Origin: Pseudomonas putida
GTDB taxonomy: Bacteria; Pseudomonadota; Gammaproteobacteria; Pseudomonadales; Pseudomonadaceae
Reading direction: 5' to 3'
Assembly (NCBI RefSeq): GCF_001941965.1
Contig: NZ_MKZO01000036.1
Coordinates: 248,001 to 312,000, forward strand
Length of the DNA: 64,000 nt
This document shows positions 17,997 to 27,011 of the stretch, piece after piece. The notes below the pieces were generated by a model, which ran no database searches, was not told the DNA's origin, and saw nothing but the letters and a program-made list of their open reading frames with translations. The number at the start of each line of letters is the position of its first letter. Within the stretch, counting starts at the first letter, position 1. A program made the position numbers and the translations under genes.

Positions 17997-19670
17997 ATGT
18001 CACGACTCACTGCCCTGCTGTTGTGCTGCTTCACCCCCTTCGTCTTCGCCAGCGACTGCCCCGACTGGTCCGAAGCCACTGCCACCCTGCGCATTGCTGA
18101 ACTGCAAGCACGCGTTGCCGAGTGGGACCGCCAGTACCACGGCACTGGCCAATCACCGATCAGCGACGAACTGTACGACCAGTACGCGGCTCGCCTGCGC
18201 CAACTGCACGAGTGTTTTCCGCAAACCAGCCTTGCCCCGGCCAACCCACTGGCTGCAGCGGCCGGACCGGTCCGTCATCCGGTGCCACACACCGGGCTCG
18301 ACAAGCTCGCCGACGAACAGGCCGTTGCCGCCTGGCTGCAAGGGCGCACGGACCTGTGGGTCCAGCCCAAGGTCGATGGCGTGGCCGTGACCCTGGTGTA
18401 CCGCAGCGGCAGGCTGATCCAGCTGACCAGCCGCGGCGACGGCCTTCACGGGCATGACTGGAGCCGGCATATCCCGGCCTTGCCTGCCGGCCTGCGCGAA
18501 CTCGCCAGCCCGCGCCACCTGACCCTGCAAGGGGAGCTGTTCTGGCGCCAGGACGGCCATGTCCAGGCCCAGGCCGGCAGCCTCAAGCTGCGCAGCCGGG
18601 TGGCCGGACTGATGGCGCGCCAGGCGATCGACGCGGCGGAGGCCGACGGCCTGGACCTGTTCATCTGGGCCTGGCCGGATGGCCCGAAGGATCCCCGCCA
18701 GCGCTTTGCCTTGCTCACCGCCCTCGGCCTGGCCAATACCGAAAGGTTCAGCCAGCCGGTCGCCGACCTTGCCCAGGTCGCTCACTGGCGCCAGCACTGG
18801 TACCGCTCGCCGCTGCCTTTCGCCAGCGACGGCGTGGTCCTGCAACAGAGCCGGCAGCCACCAGCGGCGCGCTGGCAGGTCGGTTCATCGCATTGGAGCG
18901 CGGCCTGGAAATACCCCTTTGCCCAGGCCCTGGCGGAGGTGCGCGAGGTGGAGTTCCGTGTCGGGCGGACCGGGCGCATCACCCCGGTAGTCCAGCTCGA
19001 CCCGGTGCGCCTCGATGATCGCCTGGTCCGCCAGGTCAGCGCCGGCTCGTTGCAGCGCTGGCAGGCGCTGGACGTCCAGCCCGGCGACCAGGTTGTCCTG
19101 AGCCTGGCCGGGCTGACCATTCCCCGTCTCGATCGCGTGGCGCAACGCGGGCCACGGCAAAACGTGGTACAGCCGCCTCAGGCGGACAGCTATCACCCGT
19201 TGAGCTGCTGGCAGCCGACAGCCGGTTGCGAAGGGCAATTCGTCGAGCGCCTGGAGTGGCTGGCGGGCAAGGGCGGCCTGAACCTGCGCGGCGTCGGCCC
19301 CGGAACCTGGCGCAAACTGGTGGAGGACGGGCAACTGAACAGCCTGGTGGACTGGATCATCCTGCAGCCGGAGGACCTGCTGGGGGTCGACGGCATCGCC
19401 GGGCGTCGCAGCGGGCAGTTGCACCAGGCCTTCCAGCAAGGCAGGGAAAAGCCCTTCCAGTACTGGGTGCGGGCACTCGGTGTACCCGCCCCCCGCGGAC
19501 TGGACCTGGGCGCTTCATGGGCCGAACTGGCAGTGCGGGACGCGTCGCAATGGCAGCAGGAGGCGGGTATCGGACCGCTGCGGGCGCAGCAGTTGGTGGC
19601 GTTTTTCCAGCATCCGCAGGTCAGAAGCCTTGCCGCCAATCTGGGTGAGGAAGCAATCCAGGGTTTCTAA
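17997..19670 (+). CDS. ligB: NAD-dependent DNA ligase LigB
   Basis: A 557-residue NAD-dependent ligase with the adenylation motif KVDG (Lys125), the OB-fold block FRVGRTGRITPVVQLDPV, and helix-hairpin-helix repeats near the C-terminus (LNLRGVGPGTW, LLGVDGIAGRRSG). As in LigB proteins it has only two cysteines of the zinc finger and no BRCT domain. The N-terminus (MSRLTALLLCCFTPFVFAS) reads as a cleavable signal peptide, an odd feature that E. coli LigB shares as I recall it. Whether the protein is exported is not resolved by the sequence. The housekeeping LigA must be elsewhere. Confidence 0.9.
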   Translation: MSRLTALLLCCFTPFVFASDCPDWSEATATLRIAELQARVAEWDRQYHGTGQSPISDELYDQYAARLRQLHECFPQTSLAPANPLAAAAGPVRHPVPHTGLDKLADEQAVAAWLQGRTDLWVQPKVDGVAVTLVYRSGRLIQLTSRGDGLHGHDWSRHIPALPAGLRELASPRHLTLQGELFWRQDGHVQAQAGSLKLRSRVAGLMARQAIDAAEADGLDLFIWAWPDGPKDPRQRFALLTALGLANTERFSQPVADLAQVAHWRQHWYRSPLPFASDGVVLQQSRQPPAARWQVGSSHWSAAWKYPFAQALAEVREVEFRVGRTGRITPVVQLDPVRLDDRLVRQVSAGSLQRWQALDVQPGDQVVLSLAGLTIPRLDRVAQRGPRQNVVQPPQADSYHPLSCWQPTAGCEGQFVERLEWLAGKGGLNLRGVGPGTWRKLVEDGQLNSLVDWIILQPEDLLGVDGIAGRRSGQLHQAFQQGREKPFQYWVRALGVPAPRGLDLGASWAELAVRDASQWQQEAGIGPLRAQQLVAFFQHPQVRSLAANLGEEAIQGF

Positions 19671-19726
19671 ATCCACAGGATCAGGGCAGCATCACGGGTT
19701 CTGCATGCCCGATAACGGAGCTTTTC

Positions 19727-20122
19727 ATGAAATCGATTTCCCCATTGGCCCTGTTCGCCCTCTGCGCCGTAATGGCCGCACCTGTCATGGCCATCGAGGA
19801 CCAACCGGGCCTGACCGGCTGCGCCGCCAAGCAGCAGAGCATCACTGCCCAGATCGAGCAGGCCCGCCTGCATGGCAATGCTGAACAGCAGGCTGGCCTG
19901 GAGCGGGCCCTGAGCGAAGTGCAGGCCCACTGCACCGACGCCGGGCTGCGCAAGGAGCGGGAACAGAAGGTGCTGGATGCCCGCCATGAAGTGGCGCAGC
20001 GCAAGAAGGACCTGGACAAGGCCATGAAGAAAGGCGACGCCGAGAAGATCAACAAGCGCAAGGACAAGCTGGCCGAGGCGAACAGGGAGCTTCAGGCGGC
20101 TGTTGAAGAATTGGAGAAATAG
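19727..20122 (+). CDS. DUF1090 periplasmic protein (YqjC-like)
   Basis: A 131-residue protein with a signal peptide (MKSISPLALFALCAVMAAPVMA) followed by a mature part with two cysteines (LTGCAAKQQSI and EVQAHCTDAGL) and a highly charged Glu/Lys helical C-terminus that probably forms a coiled coil. This is the DUF1090/YqjC pattern. Function is unknown. It has a CGGAGC ribosome-binding site and follows ligB by 56 bp. Confidence 0.83.
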   Translation: MKSISPLALFALCAVMAAPVMAIEDQPGLTGCAAKQQSITAQIEQARLHGNAEQQAGLERALSEVQAHCTDAGLRKEREQKVLDARHEVAQRKKDLDKAMKKGDAEKINKRKDKLAEANRELQAAVEELEK

Positions 20123-20132
20123 GCTGGTCTTC

Positions 20133-20220
20133 AGGGCCCTATCGCTGGCAAGCCAGCTCCCACAGTGACCGCGTGCACCGCCGGACCTGTGGGAGCTGGC
20201 TTGCCAGCGATGAGGCCCTC
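20133..20220. repeat. REPIN pair 4
   Basis: An arm beginning AGGGCCCTATCGCTGGCAAG at 20133 faces an inverted arm ending GCGATGAGGCCCTC near 20220. The outer ends differ slightly (CCTATCG against CGATGAGG), so it is a heterogeneous pair. It lies between convergent genes. Confidence 0.92.
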
Positions 20221-20234
20221 AGAAACAAAAGGAA

Positions 20235-20690
20235 TCAATGGTTCCTGAACTCGGTATGACAGGCTTTGCAAGCCGCCTCCACCTTGTCCATCGGCGCTTG
20301 CACCGCCGCAGCCTGCAAAGGCTGGGCCCTGCTCGCCTCGACCAATTCCCCCGTCGCCCCTTCCAACTGTCGCGCCAGCTCCTGGAATCGCGCCTGTTTC
20401 TCCCAGACATCCGCCCGCGCGCTGGTATCATCCGTCTCCTTGACCTGTGGGAAATGTTTCCACGGCTCGTGGGACAACGCATCGAGCTTGACCGCCCCTT
20501 CCGCGAATTTCTGTCCGTCGAATGCCAGGCGGCCACGCAGCATGCCGCCCATGTCCTCGCTGGTCTTGAGCATCTGTTTGAAAATGGCCTTGCGCTGGCC
20601 CAGCGGCGAGTTCGGATCGACACCGCCACAGGCGGTCAGGGTCAGGCAGGCCAGCAGTACGACGGAACAACGTTTGAGCAACATGGTCAT
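20235..20690 (-). CDS. Lipoprotein cytochrome c (cytochrome c' type)
   Basis: A 151-residue protein with a signal peptide ending in a lipobox-like LTAC, then a four-helix-bundle-like sequence, and a haem-binding CKACH close to the C-terminus. A haem motif near the end with a helical body is the cytochrome c' arrangement. Cytochrome c' binds NO or other gases; the role here is unknown. The open frame extends upstream to 20918, but the ATG at 20690 begins the signal peptide. It is divergent from mltA. Confidence 0.82.
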   Translation of the reverse strand: MTMLLKRCSVVLLACLTLTACGGVDPNSPLGQRKAIFKQMLKTSEDMGGMLRGRLAFDGQKFAEGAVKLDALSHEPWKHFPQVKETDDTSARADVWEKQARFQELARQLEGATGELVEASRAQPLQAAAVQAPMDKVEAACKACHTEFRNH

Positions 20691-20811
20691 TCGGCTCACG
20701 GGAAAAAAGGCGGCCAGTATCCTCGCCTGACCGGCAAAGACCAATACCCTCAAGAAAACCAAGGTTGTTCGCCCGCCGTCAGCACCGCGACCAACACCAA
20801 GGAAATACTGC

Positions 20812-21969
20812 ATGAAACTGCCCCTGCGCCGCCTCGGCTGGACCCTTTCCCTTTGCGCCCTGCTCGCCGGTTGCAACGGCAGCGCCCCGGAACAGTCCAG
20901 GCCGCACCCGATCGCCACCTACACCCACGCCACCTGGAAAGACCTGCCGACCGTCAGCGACAGTGACCTGGTGGCCGGCTTCGAATCCTGGCGCAGCGCC
21001 TGCGAGCGGCTCAAGCGCGATCCGGTCTGGGCCGAGACCTGCGCCGCCGCCGCCAACGTGCCGGCGGATGCCCGGCAGATCGGCGAATTCCTCGGCGCCC
21101 GGCTGGAGGTCTACAGCCTGCGCAACGCCGACAACAACGCCACTGGTCTGATCACCGGCTACTACGAGCCGGTCTACCCGGGCAGCGTCACCCGCACCGA
21201 CCAGGCGCATGTGCCGGTCTATGGCATTCCTGACGACCTGATCGTGGTCAACCTCGACAGCATCTACCCGGAACTCAAGGGCAAGCGCCTGCGCGGTCGT
21301 CTCGAAGGCCGGGTGCTCAAGCCCTACGACACCGCCGAAGTGATCCAGCGCCAGGGCGTAAAAGCACCGGTAGTGGCCTGGCTGACCGACCCGATGGACC
21401 TGCAGTTCCTGCAGATCCAGGGCTCGGGCCGGGTGCAACTGGAGGATGGCCGGCAACTGCGCCTGGGTTATGCCGACCAGAACGGACATCCCTATCGTCC
21501 GATCGGGCGCTGGCTGGTGGAGCAGGGTCAGTTGAAGAAGGAAGACGTGACCATGGGCGCCATCCATGCCTGGGCCATGGCCAATCCGGCGCGGGTGCCG
21601 GAACTGCTGGCGAGCAACCCGAGCTATGTGTTCTTCGGCGCGCGGCCGGACAGCAACGAAGGGCCGCGTGGGTCGCTGAACGTGCCGCTGACGGCGGGCT
21701 ACAGCGTGGCGATCGACCGCAAGGTGATTCCGCTGGGCAGCCTGCTGTGGCTGTCCACCACCCGTCCCGATGGCAGCCCGGTGGTGCGGCCGGTGGCGGC
21801 GCAGGATACTGGCGGGGCGATTACCGGCGAGGTGCGCGCGGACCTGTTCTGGGGAACGGGTGAAGCGGCGGGCAAGCTGGCCGGGGATATGAAGCAGGCG
21901 GGGCAGATCTGGTTGTTGTGGCCGAAGGGGGCGGCGTTGCCTGCGGTTCCTCAGACTGAAGCCAAGTAA
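20812..21969 (+). CDS. mltA: Membrane-bound lytic murein transglycosylase A
   Basis: A 385-residue outer-membrane lipoprotein that cleaves peptidoglycan with formation of 1,6-anhydromuramic acid. The signal peptide ends in LLAGC. The MltA barrel shows LITGYYEPVYPGS and FLQIQGSGRVQLEDG, and the C-terminal 3D domain has the catalytic-aspartate block AAQDTGGAITG. Length is close to the family norm. Confidence 0.94.
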   Translation: MKLPLRRLGWTLSLCALLAGCNGSAPEQSRPHPIATYTHATWKDLPTVSDSDLVAGFESWRSACERLKRDPVWAETCAAAANVPADARQIGEFLGARLEVYSLRNADNNATGLITGYYEPVYPGSVTRTDQAHVPVYGIPDDLIVVNLDSIYPELKGKRLRGRLEGRVLKPYDTAEVIQRQGVKAPVVAWLTDPMDLQFLQIQGSGRVQLEDGRQLRLGYADQNGHPYRPIGRWLVEQGQLKKEDVTMGAIHAWAMANPARVPELLASNPSYVFFGARPDSNEGPRGSLNVPLTAGYSVAIDRKVIPLGSLLWLSTTRPDGSPVVRPVAAQDTGGAITGEVRADLFWGTGEAAGKLAGDMKQAGQIWLLWPKGAALPAVPQTEAK

Positions 21970-21978
21970 TAGGTTGCT

Positions 21979-22064
21979 CTTTAGGGCCCTATCGCTGGCA
22001 AGCCAGCTCCCACAGGGTTCGCAGTGCCTGTGGGAGCTGGCTTGCCAGCGATAGGGCCCTAAAG
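21979..22064. repeat. REPIN pair 5, perfect 38-bp arms
   Basis: Arms 21979-22016 and 22027-22064 are exact reverse complements over 38 bp with a 10-bp loop. This is the best-preserved REPIN in the window. It lies between the convergent mltA and MAPEG genes, ending one base before the MAPEG stop codon, so it may act on both 3' ends. Confidence 0.96.
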
Positions 22065-22065
22065 A

Positions 22066-22449
22066 TCACACAGAAGCGATAAAGAACCCCGCAATCAGCC
22101 CGATCCCCACGAACCACACCAACGACCTCAGCGCCGCCCAGTCCGCCAGGTAGCAGATGATGAACAGCAACCGGCTGGTGATGAACAACACCGCCAGCAC
22201 ATCCTGGGTCACCTGCTCGGCATTGCCGACGATATCCGCGATCAGCACCGCCGCGATAAACGCCGGGAGAATCTCGAAACTGTTCATCTGCGCCGCATTG
22301 GCGCGCTTCGGCAAACCCTCCAGCCCGGCCAGATAGGTACGCGGATCATGGTTGTCGCGCAGATTGAAGCCAGTGGTGAACTTGGCAATGCTCACGCAGA
22401 CGTAAGGCAGGATCAGGGCGATCAGCACGCACCAGAAAGCGACGGTCAT
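22066..22449 (-). CDS. MAPEG family membrane protein
   Basis: A 127-residue protein with four predicted transmembrane helices (for example FWCVLIALILPYVCVSIA at the N-terminus, and SLVWFVGIGLIAGFFIASV at the end). The block NSFEILPAFIAAVLIAD matches the MAPEG pattern of glutathione-related membrane enzymes. The bacterial substrate is unknown. Confidence 0.82.
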   Translation of the reverse strand: MTVAFWCVLIALILPYVCVSIAKFTTGFNLRDNHDPRTYLAGLEGLPKRANAAQMNSFEILPAFIAAVLIADIVGNAEQVTQDVLAVLFITSRLLFIICYLADWAALRSLVWFVGIGLIAGFFIASV

Positions 22450-22486
22450 GGGTTCAGGTCCTTGTCAGGGTCGAAAAAAATTAGGG

Positions 22487-23320
22487 TCAGAGCTTCATCA
22501 CCAGCATGCCGACCAGCACCAGCGCACAGGCTAAGAGCCTGGGGCCGCCGAAAGGTTCTTTGAGGTAGCGCATGCCCATCAGCACCACGAGGATCACGCT
22601 GACCTCGCGCAACGCCGCTGCCTCCGCCACCGAGCCCAGTTGCATGGCCCACAGCACCAGAGCGTAGCTGAGCAAAACGCACACGCCGACCGTCAGCCCG
22701 AGCTTCCACTGGGTACGCCAGAACGCCACGAAGGGCGCGCGGCGGGCGACGCCGGCAATCACCGGGAACGGCAGGGAACAGGCCAGGGTCAGCCACACCA
22801 GGTAATCCAGTGGCTGGGCCCAGCGGCGGATTGCCTGGCCATCGAGCCAGGTGTAGCAACCGATGCACAGGCCGATCAGCGCCACCACCGGCAACATGCT
22901 CCAGGGCAGGCGATCACCACCGCCACCCCGCCACAACAGGCAGGCCATGCCGCAGGGGATCAGGAGAATGCCGATGATCTGCTGGCTGCTCAGGTCCTCG
23001 CCGGCAAACACCAGGGTCAGGGCCAGCACCACCAGCGGCGACAAACCGCGCATCAGCGGGTAGACCAGGCCGAGGTCGCCGACCTTGTAGGCCTGGATCA
23101 GCAGGAAGCGATAGACCAGTTCGAAAAACGCCGACGCCAGCAACCAGGGCCAGATTTCAGCAGGCGGAGGCTGCACGAACCCCACCATGACCAGAGCGAA
23201 CAGCAACGCCACGCTGTCCATGCTGGCGATCATCAGCAGGCGCTCGCCGCTGAACTTGACCAGGGTGTTCCAGGTTGCATGCAACAGTGCCGCGACAAGC
23301 ACCAGGGAGGTCGCTACCAC
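22487..23320 (-). CDS. EamA-family (DMT) transporter
   Basis: A 277-residue inner-membrane protein of the drug/metabolite transporter superfamily. About ten hydrophobic helices are arranged as two EamA repeats; the first repeat ends near LVFAGEDLSSQQIIGILLI, and the second near YLKEPFGGPRLLACALVLV. Such proteins export amino acids, metabolites or drugs; the substrate cannot be named. It is divergent from the CPA1 antiporter gene. Confidence 0.84.
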   Translation of the reverse strand: MVATSLVLVAALLHATWNTLVKFSGERLLMIASMDSVALLFALVMVGFVQPPPAEIWPWLLASAFFELVYRFLLIQAYKVGDLGLVYPLMRGLSPLVVLALTLVFAGEDLSSQQIIGILLIPCGMACLLWRGGGGDRLPWSMLPVVALIGLCIGCYTWLDGQAIRRWAQPLDYLVWLTLACSLPFPVIAGVARRAPFVAFWRTQWKLGLTVGVCVLLSYALVLWAMQLGSVAEAAALREVSVILVVLMGMRYLKEPFGGPRLLACALVLVGMLVMKL

Positions 23321-23465
23321 GTCTCGATTCCTTCGCCTTCCACGGACCGGGTCCGCTCACCAGAGGGCGGAGTTTCAACCACCCGAAACAAAACAGCCAG
23401 CGCGCTGTCGATCGCGGCATTGAAAAAAACTGTGTCTTGAGGCAATCAAAAAGCCATCAAACATT

Positions 23466-23486
23466 GTGCCCGTCGTGAGCGGGCAC
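23466..23486. other. Perfect 7-bp stem hairpin before the antiporter gene
   Basis: GTGCCCG (23466-23472) pairs with CGGGCAC (23480-23486) around TCGTGAG, 30 bp before the antiporter ATG. No T-run follows. It probably lies in the 5' UTR and could influence translation. I see no known riboswitch consensus. Confidence 0.4.
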
Positions 23487-23515
23487 CGACATTGGAAGCT
23501 GTTACAGGAATCAGG

Positions 23516-24757
23516 ATGCTCGAATTAGTTGCCGCGTTTATCTGCCTCACCACCCTCCTCACCTACGTGAACTACCGCTTCATCGGCCTGCCCCCGGCCA
23601 TCGGCGTGATGGTCACCGCCCTGCTGTTCTCCCTGATGCTCCAGGGCTTGAGCCTGATCGGCTTCCCCGGCCTGGAAGAGCGGGTCGAAGGCCTGATGAA
23701 CCAGATCGATTTCAATGACCTGCTGATGCACTGGATGCTGTCGTTCCTGCTGTTCGCCGGCGCCCTGCACGTCAACCTCACCGACCTGCGCAGCTACCGC
23801 TGGCCGATCGGCCTGCTGGCCACCCTTGGCGTGCTGATCGCCACCGTGGTGATCGGCTTCCTGGCCCACTGGGTCTTTGCCATGTTCGGCTGGAACGTCA
23901 GCCTGATCTACTGCCTGCTGTTCGGCGCGCTCATCTCGCCGACCGACCCGATCGCGGTGCTCGGCGCCCTGCGTACCGCCAATGCCTCGAAACCGCTGAA
24001 GACCACCATCGTTGGCGAGTCGCTGTTCAACGACGGCACGGCGGTGGTGGTGTTCACCGTATTGCTCGGCATCATCCAGCTCGGCGAGACCCCGAGCGTG
24101 TCCGACACCGCCCTCCTGTTCGCTCGCGAGGCGGTCGGCGGCGTGGTCTTCGGCGCGGTGATCGGCTATGCCACCTACCGCATGATCAAGAGCATCGAGC
24201 AGTACCAGGTGGAAGTGATGCTGACCCTGGCCCTGGTCATCGGTGGCTCGGCGATGTGCTACGAACTACACGTGTCGGCACCGATCGCCATGGTGGTGGC
24301 CGGCCTGATCATCGGTAATCTGGGGCGCAACCTGGCGATGAACGACATGACCCGGCGCTACATGGACGGTTTCTGGGAACTGATCGACGACATGCTCAAC
24401 GCCCTGCTGTTCGCTCTGATCGGCCTGGAGCTGTTACTGCTGCCGTTCAACTGGTTGCACCTGGCGGCGGGTGGCGTGCTGGCGGTGGCGGTGCTGGCGT
24501 CGCGGCTGCTGACCGTGGCCCCGGCGATCGTCCTGTTGCGGCGCTGGCGCAGCGTGCCGAAAGGCACCATCCGGGTACTGACCTGGGGTGGTTTGCGCGG
24601 GGGTGTTTCGGTGGCCCTGGCGCTGTCGCTGCCGGTGGGTGAAGAGCGCGACCTGTTGCTGTCGATCACCTACATCGTGGTGCTGTCGTCGATCCTGGTG
24701 CAGGGGTTGACGGTGGGTCGGGTTGTGAAGGGTGTCAGTGAGCAGCCTGCAACCTGA
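23516..24757 (+). CDS. CPA1-family Na+(K+)/H+ antiporter
   Basis: A 413-residue integral membrane antiporter. Diagnostic helices are visible: SPTDPIAVLGALR and GESLFNDGTAVVVFTVLLG (the ND motif that binds the cation), and the C-terminal LTWGGLRGGVSVALALSLP. These are NhaP/CPA1 signatures. There is no long cytoplasmic regulatory tail. The ATG at 23516 has an AGGAAT ribosome-binding site and is preferred to the start eight codons upstream. Ion specificity cannot be told. Confidence 0.9.
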   Translation: MLELVAAFICLTTLLTYVNYRFIGLPPAIGVMVTALLFSLMLQGLSLIGFPGLEERVEGLMNQIDFNDLLMHWMLSFLLFAGALHVNLTDLRSYRWPIGLLATLGVLIATVVIGFLAHWVFAMFGWNVSLIYCLLFGALISPTDPIAVLGALRTANASKPLKTTIVGESLFNDGTAVVVFTVLLGIIQLGETPSVSDTALLFAREAVGGVVFGAVIGYATYRMIKSIEQYQVEVMLTLALVIGGSAMCYELHVSAPIAMVVAGLIIGNLGRNLAMNDMTRRYMDGFWELIDDMLNALLFALIGLELLLLPFNWLHLAAGGVLAVAVLASRLLTVAPAIVLLRRWRSVPKGTIRVLTWGGLRGGVSVALALSLPVGEERDLLLSITYIVVLSSILVQGLTVGRVVKGVSEQPAT

Positions 24758-24765
24758 TAGACCGC

Positions 24766-24846
24766 TATCGCTGGCAAGCCAGCTCCCACAGGGTCCGAGT
24801 CGCTGCAAAACCCTGTGGGAGCTGGCTTGCCAGCGATGAGGCCCTC
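24766..24846. repeat. REPIN pair 6
   Basis: Arms beginning near 24766 (ATCGCTGGCAAGCCAGCTCC) and ending near 24846 (CAGCGATGAGGCCCTC) lie in inverted orientation between convergent genes. Confidence 0.92.
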
Positions 24847-24853
24847 AAGTCAG

Positions 24854-25255
24854 TCACTCAACGGCGCTGTCCGGAAACTGATCCTGGATGTACTTGATCT
24901 CGGTCCGCCCATGAGCCGCCGGCAAACCATCCTCACCCAGGTTGACGAAGACCATCTTGTCCACGGTCAGGATTGCCTTGCGGGTGATCTTGTTGCGCAC
25001 TTCGCAGCTGAGGGTGATGGACGTGCGCCCGAACTCGGTGGCAGTGATGCCCAGCTCGATGATGTCGCCCTGGCGCGAGGCACTGACGAAGTTGATCTCG
25101 GAAATGTACTTGGTCACCACACGCTGGTTGCCCAGCTGGACGATCGCGTAGATCGCCGCCTCCTCGTCGATCCAGCGCAGCAGGCTGCCACCGAACAAGG
25201 TGCCGTTGGGGTTGAGGTCTTCGGGTTTTACCCACTTGCGGGTATGGAAATTCAT
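24854..25255 (-). CDS. Acyl-CoA thioesterase, YciA type
   Basis: A 133-residue hotdog-fold thioesterase that hydrolyses acyl-CoA esters. The family blocks are NPNGTLFGGSLLRWIDEEAA (central helix with the catalytic Asp/Glu) and VSASRQGDIIELGITATEFG. The ATG at 25255 gives the usual length; the frame extends ten codons further. It is divergent from ahcY, so the region from 25256 holds promoters for both. Confidence 0.87.
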   Translation of the reverse strand: MNFHTRKWVKPEDLNPNGTLFGGSLLRWIDEEAAIYAIVQLGNQRVVTKYISEINFVSASRQGDIIELGITATEFGRTSITLSCEVRNKITRKAILTVDKMVFVNLGEDGLPAAHGRTEIKYIQDQFPDSAVE

Positions 25256-25397
25256 GCGTGCTCCTGGAACGGCCTGGCGTGTCAAGAATGGGCCCTGGCG
25301 GCCCTGCCTTTACATCCTAGCCCTATTTGCCAGCACCTTGACCATGAGCTTTGTAGGCCCATTGCCCCGTCACCGGTCGCGCACGCCGTTTTTGTCC

Positions 25398-25426
25398 TTG
25401 GGCCGACACAAAAGCCCGGCTATAAT
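25398..25426 (+). promoter_or_regulatory. Sigma-70 promoter of ahcY
   Basis: TTGGGC (25398-25403) and a perfect TATAAT (25421-25426) are separated by exactly 17 bp. Transcription would start near 25433, about 45 bp before the SAH riboswitch. It is the best promoter-like sequence in the window. Confidence 0.85.
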
Positions 25427-25475
25427 CCCCGCGTTTTTACCCGGCGAGGGTCCACTGCGGCCGTCGCTTCCGCCA

Positions 25476-25580
25476 CCCGACCGAGGGGCGCTGCAGCAGG
25501 TTCGATCCTGTCAGGCTCGGTCGGGGCGTTGTCCGCAGGCAGCCTTGCGGACTCTCAACGCACAACGGCGCCCATTCGCA
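25476..25580 (+). ncRNA. SAH riboswitch upstream of ahcY
   Basis: P1 is CCGACCGAG (25477-25485) with CTCGGTCGG. The conserved GGGGCGCTGCAGC follows, then a small CAGG/CCTG hairpin and the CAGGCTCGG strand. The P4 hairpin is GTCCGCAGG / TTGCGGAC. The 3' CAACGGCGCCC can pair back to GGGCGC, forming the pseudoknot. This is the SAH-aptamer architecture known from Pseudomonas and Betaproteobacteria ahcY leaders, where SAH binding turns expression on. The ribosome-binding site (GGAGG, 25591) begins just after it. Together with the promoter it explains the 346-bp gap. Confidence 0.93.
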
Positions 25581-25601
25581 CACTACGAATGGAGGCTCTC
25601 A

Positions 25602-27011
25602 ATGAGCGCTGTAAACACGCCTGCAGGTTTTAACGACTACAAGGTCGCCGACATCTCCCTGGCCGCCTGGGGCCGTCGCGAAACCATCATCGCCGAGTCG
25701 GAAATGCCTGCGCTGATGGGCCTGCGCCGTAAGTACCAGGAAGAGCAGCCTCTGAAGGGCGCGAAAATCCTCGGCTGCATCCACATGACCATCCAGACCG
25801 CCGTGCTGATCGAAACCCTGGTTGCCCTGGGTGCCGAAGTGCGCTGGTCGTCCTGCAACATCTTCTCCACCCAGGACCAGGCCGCTGCCGCCATCGCCGC
25901 CGCCGGCATTCCTGTGTTCGCCTGGAAAGGTGAAACCGAGGAAGAGTACGAGTGGTGCATCGAGCAGACCATCCTCAAGGACGGTCAGCCATGGGACGCC
26001 AACATGATCCTCGACGACGGCGGCGACCTGACCGAGATCCTGCACAAGAAATACCCGGCGATGCTGGACAAGATCCACGGCGTCACCGAAGAGACCACCA
26101 CCGGCGTGCACCGCCTGCTGGACATGCTGGCCAAGGGCGAGCTGAAGATCCCGGCGATCAACGTCAACGACTCGGTCACCAAGAGCAAGAACGACAACAA
26201 GTACGGCTGCCGTCACAGCCTGAACGACGCCATCAAGCGCGGCACCGACCACCTGCTGTCGGGCAAGCAGGCCCTGGTGATCGGCTACGGTGACGTGGGC
26301 AAGGGCTCGGCCCAGTCCCTGCGCCAGGAAGGCATGATCGTCAAGGTCACCGAAGTCGACCCGATCTGCGCCATGCAGGCCTGCATGGACGGTTTCGAAG
26401 TGGTCTCGCCGTTCAAGGACGGTATCAACGACGGTACCGAAGCCAGCATCGACGCCGCCCTGCTGGGCAAGATCGACCTGATCGTGACCACCACCGGCAA
26501 CGTCAACGTCTGTGACGCGAACATGCTCAAAGCGCTGAAAAAACGCGCCGTGGTCTGCAACATCGGTCACTTCGACAACGAAATCGACACCGCCTTCATG
26601 CGCAAGAACTGGGCATGGGAAGAGGTCAAGCCGCAGGTCCACAAGATCCACCGTACCGGTGCCGGTGACTTCGATCCGCAGAACGACGATTACCTGATCC
26701 TGCTGGCCGAAGGCCGCCTGGTGAACCTGGGCAACGCCACCGGTCACCCGAGCCGGATCATGGACGGCTCCTTCGCCAACCAGGTACTGGCGCAGATCTT
26801 CCTGTTCGCCCAGAAGTTCGCCGACCTGAGCGCCGAGAAGAAAGCCGAGCGCCTGACCGTCGAAGTCCTGCCGAAGAAACTCGACGAAGAAGTGGCCCTG
26901 GAAATGGTTCGCGGCTTCGGCGGCGTGATCACCCAGCTGACCCCGAAACAGGCCGAGTACATCGGCGTGACCGTCGAAGGTCCGTTCAAGCCTCACGCCT
27001 ACCGCTACTAA
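25602..27011 (+). CDS. ahcY: S-adenosylhomocysteine hydrolase
   Basis: A 469-residue NAD-dependent enzyme that splits S-adenosylhomocysteine into adenosine and homocysteine, removing a strong inhibitor of methyltransferases. Visible blocks are LGCIHMTIQTAVLIETL, SSCNIFSTQDQAAAAI, VNDSVTKSKNDNKYGCRHS, the NAD-binding VIGYGDVGKGSAQSL, and the C-terminal PFKPHAYRY. The open frame runs further upstream, but the ATG at 25602 with GGAGG in front gives the family N-terminus. Regulation by the preceding riboswitch is expected. Confidence 0.97.
   Translation: MSAVNTPAGFNDYKVADISLAAWGRRETIIAESEMPALMGLRRKYQEEQPLKGAKILGCIHMTIQTAVLIETLVALGAEVRWSSCNIFSTQDQAAAAIAAAGIPVFAWKGETEEEYEWCIEQTILKDGQPWDANMILDDGGDLTEILHKKYPAMLDKIHGVTEETTTGVHRLLDMLAKGELKIPAINVNDSVTKSKNDNKYGCRHSLNDAIKRGTDHLLSGKQALVIGYGDVGKGSAQSLRQEGMIVKVTEVDPICAMQACMDGFEVVSPFKDGINDGTEASIDAALLGKIDLIVTTTGNVNVCDANMLKALKKRAVVCNIGHFDNEIDTAFMRKNWAWEEVKPQVHKIHRTGAGDFDPQNDDYLILLAEGRLVNLGNATGHPSRIMDGSFANQVLAQIFLFAQKFADLSAEKKAERLTVEVLPKKLDEEVALEMVRGFGGVITQLTPKQAEYIGVTVEGPFKPHAYRY

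Noticed and set aside
20691..20918. N-terminal extension of the cytochrome c gene to 20918
   Set aside because: The extension would bury the signal peptide inside the protein and overlap the start of mltA on the other strand.
25495..25515. GGTTCGATCC, which looks like a tRNA T-loop
   Set aside because: There is no acceptor stem or anticodon arm around it; it is the small hairpin of the SAH riboswitch.
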